From assembly GCA_029865665.1 (NCBI GenBank), contig JARXAV010000232.1:1-5943 (forward strand): a stretch of DNA of 5,943 nt, in the 5' to 3' direction. This document shows positions 1-4,684 of this stretch, one piece after another (the stretch's first letter is position 1; every line of letters begins with the position of its first letter). Source of the DNA: Flectobacillus sp. (GTDB lineage: Bacteria; Bacteroidota; Bacteroidia; Cytophagales; Spirosomataceae). The position numbers and the translations under genes were made by a program. The notes beneath the pieces are model-generated. The model was given only the letters and a program-made list of their open reading frames with translations. It made no database searches and had not been told where the DNA came from.

Positions 1-299
1 TTACTACCTAAGGTAATCGTTCGTAGCATCCCGTTTTCTAGCAATAAAATTTCTAAACTTTGACCCAAATGAAAGAACCAAAGTTCGTCGGATTTAATAC
101 GGTGAAAATGCGATTTATCTTGGTCTTTCAGTAAAAAATAAATAGCTGTCGATATGCTTCGCTCTGCGTTTTCAGTCACCTTTAGGCTGTCTTTGCAACG
201 GTAGGTTTCCTGATAATACCCTCCTTCTGGATGAGCTTGTAGGTTCAATTGTTCGATTAAGGTACTTGCGTTCATGGGTGATTGATAATAAGTTGACAT
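1..299 (-). CDS. DUF985 / Cupin_5 family protein, N-terminal part (cut by left window edge)
   Basis: The reverse strand reads open from an ATG at 297-299 to the window edge, giving 99 codons and no stop. The protein has the typical opening of the DUF985 (Cupin_5) family: a short helix (LIEQLNLQ, residues 14-21), HPEGGYYQETYR (23-34), the strand STAIYFLL (50-57) and the cupin core HFHRIKSDELWFFHLG (64-79). H64, H66 and E72 sit where cupins usually bind metal. The family is usually about 150-170 residues, so roughly a third is missing. Its biochemical role is largely unknown; it is a small cytosolic cupin. A second in-frame ATG at 273-275 (M9, followed by NASTLIEQL) fits the usual family N-terminus as well or better. 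It would also leave the -35-like site of the divergent gene outside the coding region. Family assignment is firm; the start is uncertain. Confidence 0.85.
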   Translation of the reverse strand, partial: MSTYYQSPMNASTLIEQLNLQAHPEGGYYQETYRCKDSLKVTENAERSISTAIYFLLKDQDKSHFHRIKSDELWFFHLGQSLEILLLENGMLRTITLGS

Positions 300-324
300 T
301 TCTTACAGAAAGCGTGTAATTTAG
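293..324 (+). promoter_or_regulatory. Putative promoter of the SGNH hydrolase gene
   Basis: TTG at 293-295 is followed after 21 bp by TAATTTAG (317-324), one mismatch from the Bacteroidota -7 motif TAnnTTTG. The same DNA also reads as TTGACA (293-298), 16 bp, then TGTAAT (315-320), close to a general sigma-70 promoter. Transcription would start near 330, leaving a leader of about 38 nt before the ATG at 369. The -35/-33 part overlaps the longer possible start of the divergent cupin gene. Inferred by motif only. Confidence 0.4.
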
Positions 325-337
325 CGTTTAATGAAGA

Positions 338-366
338 CAAAACGAAAAAATTATCACAACAAGCAA
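338..366 (-). promoter_or_regulatory. Possible promoter of the DUF985 cupin gene
   Basis: On the reverse strand TTG (364-366) is followed after 18 bp by TCGTTTTG (338-345), one mismatch from TAnnTTTG. A start of transcription near 332 would give a leader of about 33 nt to the ATG at 299. This places two divergent promoters inside the same 70-bp gap. The spacer is slightly short and the motif imperfect, so this is tentative. Confidence 0.25.
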
Positions 367-368
367 TT

Positions 369-1202
369 ATGAAAAAACTCCTCTTCGCCTTATTTGTAGG
401 TCTTTTATTGTCCTTTACTCCTAAAAAAGTTACATGGGTAGCCATCGGCGATTCGATCACTTACCTTAACGATCACCCCAACGAAACGGGCAATCGCATC
501 ACCAAAGGGTATATGACTCGCATTGTGGAACAATTACCCAATTGGTCGTTTATCAATCAAGGACATAATGGCTGGACATCCGTACGTACCGCAGAACAAA
601 TTGAAAAATTGGGTTTGATAAAAGCCGATGTATATTCAATTTTTTTGGGAACGAACGACTGGTGGCAAGGCAAAACACTGGGTATCTTAGCCGATTATCA
701 GAACAATACAGGAACTGCTACGGTTTACGGCTCTTTTCGGATTATAATCGACAAGGTAAAATCTCTGAATCCAGAGGCTAAAATTGTGTTGATTACTCCG
801 CTACCACGAGTTGATTTTGTCTATATTACTAACATGAAAAACCATGCGTATGGTTCGTATCGAGATAAAAATGGGCAGTATTTAGAGCGATTTGCAGAGG
901 TTGTATTGGCAGTCGGTAAGGAGGAAAAAATTCCTGTCGTGGATTTGTACCACGAAAAGAAATTAGCACTTAAAAAGCTTGTGCATTTTAAGCGACTAAA
1001 AGACCCGCAAACAGGTTTGTATAAAAACTATCCATATCCCGATTTTATTGATGTCCCTTTTGATGCGGAGAAAGATGAATATCCCTATCCAGTAGAATCC
1101 ATCGCTATGACCTACGACGGACTTCATCCATCAGACAAAGGTTACGAAGTAATTACGAAAAAGTTATTGAAGGTTTTCAAGAAAATAGAGCATGGGTTTT
1201 AA
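369..1202 (+). CDS. Exported SGNH/GDSL-type hydrolase (putative esterase)
   Basis: This 277-residue protein is probably secreted to the periplasm or cell surface. It starts MKK, followed by a hydrophobic stretch (residues 4-16), which looks like a signal peptide. There is no lipobox and the cleavage site is unclear. The SGNH blocks are in order: block I AIGDSIT (25-31) with nucleophile Ser29; block II NQGHNGW (63-69) with an oxyanion Gly; block III GTND (94-97) with Asn96; and block V DGLHPSD (250-256) with the Asp250/His253 pair. All catalytic residues are therefore present. Members cleave acyl or acetyl esters, often on polysaccharides or lipids; the substrate cannot be read from the sequence. 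The ATG at 369 is the only start that keeps the signal peptide intact, and the leader before it is A-rich with no Shine-Dalgarno site. The last codons and TAA lie inside the first copy of a dispersed repeat. No operon partner is visible. Confidence 0.9.
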   Translation: MKKLLFALFVGLLLSFTPKKVTWVAIGDSITYLNDHPNETGNRITKGYMTRIVEQLPNWSFINQGHNGWTSVRTAEQIEKLGLIKADVYSIFLGTNDWWQGKTLGILADYQNNTGTATVYGSFRIIIDKVKSLNPEAKIVLITPLPRVDFVYITNMKNHAYGSYRDKNGQYLERFAEVVLAVGKEEKIPVVDLYHEKKLALKKLVHFKRLKDPQTGLYKNYPYPDFIDVPFDAEKDEYPYPVESIAMTYDGLHPSDKGYEVITKKLLKVFKKIEHGF

Positions 1203-1261
1203 CTCGTTCATTTACAAAGGGCTACACAACTCCGCTAATCGTTCTTTTGTGGGTTATACTT
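1196..1261 (+). repeat. Dispersed repeat, copy 1 (interrupted or degenerate)
   Basis: The 21 bp at 1196-1216 are identical to 1262-1282, and 16 of them (AACTCGTTCATTTACA, 1201-1216) recur at 2019-2034. As in the other copies a CTAC follows (1222-1225), but 25 nt (1226-1250, beginning ACAA and ending TTGT) separate it from GGGTTA (1251-1256). In copies 2 and 3 CTAC runs straight into GGGTTA and forms a hairpin, so copy 1 has lost its hairpin. The inserted stretch contains AACTC...CGTTC and may be a degenerate extra unit. The repeat begins within the 3' end of the hydrolase gene and includes its stop codon. Confidence 0.7.
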
Positions 1262-1314
1262 GTTTTAACTCGTTCATTTACAGGGTACTACGGGTTAAAA
1301 CCCGTAGCACCCTG
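1262..1314 (+). repeat. Dispersed repeat, copy 2, with 34-nt hairpin
   Basis: The conserved left part (1262-1282) is followed by a near-perfect palindrome at 1281-1314. The 16-nt arms (1281-1296 and 1299-1314) pair everywhere except A1287/C1308, with a 2-nt loop. The core is CTACGGGTT / AACCCGTAG. It lies 79 nt past the stop of the hydrolase gene and about 90 nt past the stop of the convergent membrane-protein gene, so it could stop or stabilise transcripts from either side. No T tract follows on either strand, so it resembles a REP-like element more than a classic intrinsic terminator. Confidence 0.75.
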
Positions 1315-1404
1315 TCAGCATCTGACCATAATTGCATTCTGTTGCTAATTGCTCTTCTGTCAAGCCACACTTGCACAAAAACCTCTTACTCTGCATTCGT
1401 TTTT

Positions 1405-1842
1405 TTATCTCTTGTCTTGTTGCAATATAAATTTATATCCGTTCCTAATTTCTTTATACTTAAAATCTCGTTTCATTTCAAATATATTATCTGGATTTGA
1501 AAAAACAAGCCCATAAAGTATTATCGTTAGTAAAGCAAGTCCATAAAGTCCAAACTTAAAAGATTTTTTGATGGTCACTAGTTTGATGAATCTGTCTATT
1601 AATGTTATAATTGTCAAGCAAAATGAGAAGTAAACAAAAAAATCAAAAATCATTTCAACAACAAAAATTTGCAAGGACATTGATGTGTGCCAACCACTAC
1701 AAATAAATGTCATTGGAAAGCCGTACATAAAATCATCTGGACCATCTTCTACATATACATACCGCCATTTAGTTACCGTCCCAAAGAGAATAATAGTCAA
1801 TGGTAACACAAGAGTCATTATGAGTTTTTTTGTTCTAGTCAT
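1405..1842 (-). CDS. Hypothetical three-helix membrane protein
   Basis: The 145-residue protein has three hydrophobic segments: about 7-24, 57-82 and 98-115. Between the first two is an aromatic-rich loop (residues 25-56) containing KWRYVYVEDGPDDF and GFPMTF-ICSGWHTS, and the tail is charged (121-145). No catalytic motif is visible. The pattern of a GFP..F....WHTS loop before a helix beginning near SLQIF resembles small uncharacterised inner-membrane proteins I associate with Bacteroidota, but I cannot name a family. The ATG at 1840-1842 is preceded by an AT-rich leader. The gene looks more AT-rich than its neighbours and lies between two directly oriented copies of a dispersed repeat, with no partner gene. 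It could be a mobile or lineage-specific insertion. It is likely a real gene because the helices and loop are coherent over the whole frame. Confidence 0.65.
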   Translation of the reverse strand: MTRTKKLIMTLVLPLTIILFGTVTKWRYVYVEDGPDDFMYGFPMTFICSGWHTSMSLQIFVVEMIFDFFVYFSFCLTIITLIDRFIKLVTIKKSFKFGLYGLALLTIILYGLVFSNPDNIFEMKRDFKYKEIRNGYKFILQQDKR

Positions 1843-2018
1843 TTTATTCGAAGATTAAAAAACAAGTCAAAACTGAAATAAAAATTGGTAATGCTGCATT
1901 TCAAGTCCAAAACAATCTTGTCAAAGCAAATCAAATCAAATGGCAGTTATAAGTTCTGTCCAAAATAGTAAGTCATTTATTGTAAATATCATTAGAGTGT
2001 TTCTTTAAAATGACGCAC
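1843..2018 (-). other. AT-rich non-coding stretch upstream of the membrane-protein gene
   Basis: I see no gene here. It probably carries the promoter of the membrane-protein gene: on the reverse strand a TTG is followed after 21 bp by TTGATTTG, one mismatch from TAnnTTTG, near 1930-1965. The stretch also contains several short similar words (GTCCAAAA twice, CAAGTC twice), which could be remnants or binding sites. Nothing firmer can be said. Confidence 0.25.
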
Positions 2019-2065
2019 AACTCGTTCATTTACAAAAGGCTACGGGTTAAAACCCGTAGCACCTT
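2019..2065 (+). repeat. Dispersed repeat, copy 3, with hairpin; likely terminator of the isomerase-like gene
   Basis: The conserved 16-mer at 2019-2034 is followed by a hairpin with perfect 9-bp arms (2040-2048 and 2051-2059, core CTACGGGTT / AACCCGTAG). It can be extended by AAGG (2036-2039) against CCTT (2062-2065) across a 2-nt bulge. Its right end overlaps the TAA (2064-2066) of the reverse-strand isomerase-like gene. Read on the reverse strand the stem is followed by a short run of four T, so this copy could act as that gene's terminator. It has the same orientation as copies 1 and 2. Confidence 0.7.
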
Positions 2066-2462
2066 AACTTACCAATTTAATCCAAAGAGGTAAATTGTAA
2101 TACGTCGTCACACGGCTAATTTTACCGTCTGTTACTTCTAAAAATGCTGCTGCTGGTAACACGTAGGTTTGTCCGTGTGCTTCTGGAAAACCTTCGTCTC
2201 CTACCTTGTAAATCCCATTTACCACAAATTCAGCCGCAATACGATTGCCACTTTCAGGCGTAAAAAATACCATATCCGTCAACTTCTCTTCATAGGCATA
2301 ATCCATTTGTCCTAAAAACTCCTTGAACAATTCGATTCCGATGCGAGGTTCTCCTTGATTAGGCTGGTGACAAATCTCTGGACTCACTAAAGCCAACATT
2401 CCCTCCCAATTTTGCTGATTAAAGGCTTCGTAATATGCCTTAACAATTTCTAATGATGTCAT
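2064..2462 (-). CDS. Ketosteroid-isomerase-related protein (NTF2-like/SnoaL fold)
   Basis: From the ATG at 2460-2462 the gene encodes 132 residues beginning MTSLEIVKAYYEAFNQQNW. It matches the ketosteroid-isomerase-related family of the NTF2-like superfamily (TIGR02096 from memory): YYEAFN and WEGMLAL in the first helices, NQGEPRIG, then EFVVNGIY, GQTYVLPAAAF and the C-terminal DGKISRVTTYYNLPLWI. Members are small cytosolic alpha+beta cone-fold proteins whose substrate is unknown; true steroid isomerase activity should not be assumed. The frame stays open upstream to an ATG at 2571-2573, but the extra 37 residues are not family-like and cover the promoter region, so the shorter start, which also gives the usual family length, is preferred. 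The gene is divergent from the vWA gene and ends in repeat copy 3. Confidence 0.88.
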   Translation of the reverse strand: MTSLEIVKAYYEAFNQQNWEGMLALVSPEICHQPNQGEPRIGIELFKEFLGQMDYAYEEKLTDMVFFTPESGNRIAAEFVVNGIYKVGDEGFPEAHGQTYVLPAAAFLEVTDGKISRVTTYYNLPLWIKLVS

Positions 2463-2570
2463 CTTAAATGAATTTTTACGGTAACTATTTTGTTGATTGA
2501 TTAAAGTCATTCCCTTTTGTTCAATCGTTTTTAATGAACAAAATCCCCAGAATAACGTTCTATTTATAGG

Positions 2571-2596
2571 CAAATTTACCTTAAAATTTATATTTG
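2571..2596. promoter_or_regulatory. Back-to-back -7-like promoter elements between isomerase-like and vWA genes
   Basis: Two exact matches to the Bacteroidota -7 motif TAnnTTTG lie here in opposite directions: TAAATTTG on the reverse strand (2571-2578) and TATATTTG on the forward strand (2589-2596). Neither has a clear TTG at the expected 19-21 bp upstream. The reverse element would give the isomerase-like gene a leader of about 100 nt. The forward one sits 1 nt before the vWA start codon, too close for normal use with that start. Tentative. Confidence 0.3.
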
Positions 2597-2597
2597 T

Positions 2598-3716
2598 ATG
2601 CTTGGTTATCGTTTTTCAGAATTTATTCCGCAAGAGACAGCAGAAGGCAATAAGGCAAAGTTTGACCAATTGCTCGATATTTTCAATCAGCTTGTTACCA
2701 TGACAGCGGGCAATGTCTCCGAGGCCTTGTCGTGGCTTACCTCCTTAGACAAACAATACAATCTTACAGACGATAGCTATGGAATTGCGGATTTTATTGA
2801 TGATCTCAAATCGAAAGGCTATATCAAAGAGGAAAAAAACGAGGACAACGAGCAGCAAACTGTGCTGACCAGTAAAGGGGAACAATCTATTCGTAAACAG
2901 TCGTTAGAGGAGATTTTTGGTAAACTCAAAAAAACGGGAAATAGTGGCAATCACCGAACGCCCTATCAGGGAACAGGCGACGAAGCGAATACAGATAGAA
3001 GAGAATTTCAATTTGGCGATTCGATGGATCAAATTGCCATGACTGAATCTATCCGTAATGCTCAAATTAACAACGGATTAGAGGCTTTTATGCTTACTGA
3101 AAATGACCTCGAAATCATGGACAAGGAGTATAAAGCTCAAACATCTACGGTATTAATGATTGATATTTCGCACTCGATGATTCTTTATGGCGAAGACCGT
3201 ATTACGCCTGCCAAAAAAGTAGCGATGGCTCTTTCTGAGTTGATTATGACTAAATATCCAAAAGATACTTTAGATGTGATTGTATTCGGAAACGATGCTT
3301 GGCAAATCCAAGTGAGAGATTTACCCTATCTTGAAGTAGGCCCTTATCATACCAATACGGTGGCAGGTTTGGAACTAGCCATGGATTTATTACGAAGAAG
3401 AAAGAATAAAAATAAGCAGATTTTTATGATTACCGATGGTAAACCGACGTGCTTAAAAGAAGGGATTCGCTATTATAAAAATTCGTTTGGCTTAGATAAA
3501 AAAATTCTGAACAAAACCTTAACGCTTGCCGCTCAGTGTCGCCGTCTGAAAATCCCTGTAACAACTTTTATGATTGCTAGAGACCAGTATTTGGTAGAAT
3601 TTGTAGAGGAGTTTACTAAAATTAATAACGGAAGAGCTTATTATTCTTCGTTGAAAGGTCTAGGTGAATTTATTTTTGAAGACTACGAGAAAAATCGTAA
3701 AAAAGGAGTTCGGTAA
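2598..3716 (+). CDS. vWA domain (MIDAS) protein, likely partner of a MoxR/ChlI-type AAA+ ATPase
   Basis: The protein has 372 residues, is probably cytosolic, and shows no signal peptide or membrane segment. The N-terminal part (about 1-110) contains a helix and possible wing (DFIDDLKSKGYI, 65-76, then LTSKGEQSIRK, 90-100) that resembles a winged-helix fold. A polar linker follows (about 112-140). The von Willebrand factor A domain spans about 183-365, with a full MIDAS metal site: D189-I-S191-H-S193 (DxSxS), the Thr of HTNT (251-254) and D280 in ITDGKPT. Intact MIDAS vWA proteins of this kind act with MoxR- or magnesium-chelatase-I-type ATPases to remodel or activate proteins. Such an ATPase lies 1 kb downstream on the same strand, behind a reverse mscS gene. 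The ATG at 2598 is chosen because MLGYRFSEF matches how I recall Bacteroidota homologues starting, and the next Met is at residue 35. The client is unknown. Confidence 0.9.
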   Translation: MLGYRFSEFIPQETAEGNKAKFDQLLDIFNQLVTMTAGNVSEALSWLTSLDKQYNLTDDSYGIADFIDDLKSKGYIKEEKNEDNEQQTVLTSKGEQSIRKQSLEEIFGKLKKTGNSGNHRTPYQGTGDEANTDRREFQFGDSMDQIAMTESIRNAQINNGLEAFMLTENDLEIMDKEYKAQTSTVLMIDISHSMILYGEDRITPAKKVAMALSELIMTKYPKDTLDVIVFGNDAWQIQVRDLPYLEVGPYHTNTVAGLELAMDLLRRRKNKNKQIFMITDGKPTCLKEGIRYYKNSFGLDKKILNKTLTLAAQCRRLKIPVTTFMIARDQYLVEFVEEFTKINNGRAYYSSLKGLGEFIFEDYEKNRKKGVR

Positions 3717-3787
3717 AATTTTGAATGTTGGATGTTGAATTTTGAATTAGAGGATAATCCAAAATTCAACATCCAACATTCAAAATT
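3717..3787. terminator. Perfect 28-bp inverted repeat between convergent genes (bidirectional terminator or dispersed palindrome)
   Basis: The arms at 3717-3744 and 3760-3787 are perfectly complementary over 28 bp around a 15-nt loop (3745-3759). The left arm starts on the base after the vWA stop codon; the right arm ends 5 nt before the mscS stop on the other strand. Each arm is built from heptamer-like units, GTTGGAT then GTTGAAT (3727-3740), flanked by TTTTGAAT (3719-3726 and 3740-3747). The stem is AT-rich and has no separate T tract, so it is not a textbook intrinsic terminator, but its placement suggests it ends transcription from both sides. It may also be a copy of a dispersed repeat. 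Confidence 0.7.
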
Positions 3788-3792
3788 ATCAT

Positions 3793-4617
3793 TTATTTCC
3801 CTACTTCGTGTAAGTTTAAATTAATGGCGGGGCCAGTAATTTTATCTTCATCGAATTGGCGTTTAATTAACTCGTGAGTTTCGTAATAGGTATTCCAGTA
3901 ATCGCTTGAGTTTGTCCAAACACGAACATCGAATTTCAAGGCGTTTTCAGTTAAACCTGTCAACAGTAAATCATGTTCTCGGTCTTTTAAAGAGAATTTA
4001 GACTTAGCAATTGCTTTTTTCAAAGACGTTTGAACAGCATCTAAGGTATTCTGATTCCCTGCGGCAAAAACCATATCAACACGAATAACACCTTTGCCCG
4101 ATATGTTGGTCACGGGTGAAGTTGAAAGAGGACCATTTGGCAAAATAATCGTGCGATTATCGGGCGTAACCATGACGGTATTGAAGATTTGAATCGCTTC
4201 TACCACACCCGTAAATCCTTGAGCATTAACCAAATCACCTACTCTAAATGGTTTAAAGATTAAGATAAGTACACCGCCTGCAAAGTTAGAAAGGCTACCT
4301 TGTAAGGCTAAACCAACGGCCAAACCTGCTGCCCCTAAAATAGCAACAAAAGAGGTTGTTTCAATGCCCAAGACACCTGCACAACTCAACAATAGCATAA
4401 CATTGAGTCCGACAGTTACAAGGGATAATAGAAAAGGTTGAACATCCTTATCAATATGGCTGGTGTTCATGGTGTTGCTTAACACTTTGTTGAGCTTACC
4501 GATGATGAAACGGCCAATGATAAACAATACGATTGCTGACAAGATTTTACTCCCATATTGAGCAATGCCAACTAGAATGAATTCTTGAAAAGGAAAAAAA
4601 GGACCACTAAATTTCAT
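3793..4617 (-). CDS. mscS: Small-conductance mechanosensitive channel, MscS family
   Basis: This 274-residue inner-membrane channel opens under membrane tension to release solutes during osmotic downshock. Its length is close to E. coli MscS (286). TM1 is about 22-41, TM2 about 62-84 and TM3 about 88-122. TM3 carries the signature ILGAAGLAVGLALQGSLSN (93-111), with gate leucines at L99 and L103 and the kink glycine after Q106. It is followed by FKPFRVGD (121-128), the beta domain with PNG (160-162) and the alpha/beta domain with LKDRE (210-214) and VRVWTNSSDY (231-240). Like E. coli MscS it should form a heptamer. The C-terminus reads ITGPAINLNLH where E. coli has a proline-rich FPYPQ segment before the final beta strand. 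The gene is convergent with the vWA gene and divergent from the AAA+ gene, separating the two. An A-rich leader with 11 consecutive A lies just before its ATG. Function is secure; the physiological link to its neighbours is not. Confidence 0.95.
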   Translation of the reverse strand: MKFSGPFFPFQEFILVGIAQYGSKILSAIVLFIIGRFIIGKLNKVLSNTMNTSHIDKDVQPFLLSLVTVGLNVMLLLSCAGVLGIETTSFVAILGAAGLAVGLALQGSLSNFAGGVLILIFKPFRVGDLVNAQGFTGVVEAIQIFNTVMVTPDNRTIILPNGPLSTSPVTNISGKGVIRVDMVFAAGNQNTLDAVQTSLKKAIAKSKFSLKDREHDLLLTGLTENALKFDVRVWTNSSDYWNTYYETHELIKRQFDEDKITGPAINLNLHEVGK

Positions 4618-4684
4618 AGATTTTTTTTTTTAGAATGTAACATAAAAACAATAAGCATCTTTATACCAAGATAATAAGAAAAAT
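4618..4684. promoter_or_regulatory. Divergent intergenic region between mscS and the AAA+ gene
   Basis: These 67 bp must hold the mscS start signals, and probably those of the AAA+ gene unless its transcription comes from further away. I find no good TTG/TAnnTTTG pair in either direction; the best is TTG on the reverse strand followed after 21 bp by TATGTTAC (two mismatches). A run of 11 T (4621-4631) lies 3 nt before the mscS start and would be an A run in its mRNA leader, which suits Bacteroidota translation starts. The AAA+ ATG at 4685 also follows an A-rich stretch. Confidence 0.3.

Noticed and set aside
272..460. Reverse-strand 62-codon ORF
   Set aside because: It lies antisense to the signal peptide and first SGNH block of the hydrolase gene and across the promoter gap; it has no protein-like features.
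1192..1500. Forward 102-codon ORF with repeated FNSFIY
   Set aside because: The repeated peptide is just the translation of the DNA repeat copies 1 and 2, and the rest is antisense to the end of the membrane-protein gene.
1196..2065. CRISPR array or transposon ends formed by the repeats
   Set aside because: Spacing between copies is irregular (66 bp and about 750 bp), only three copies exist, there are no cas genes or transposase, and the copies are direct, not terminal inverted repeats.
2463..2573. Longer N-terminus for the isomerase-like protein (ATG at 2571-2573)
   Set aside because: The 37 extra residues do not resemble the family and span the divergent promoter region; the ATG at 2460-2462 gives the expected family length and opening helix.
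2497..2703. Forward 68-codon ORF
   Set aside because: It covers the divergent control region and the start of the vWA gene in another frame, with no domain character.
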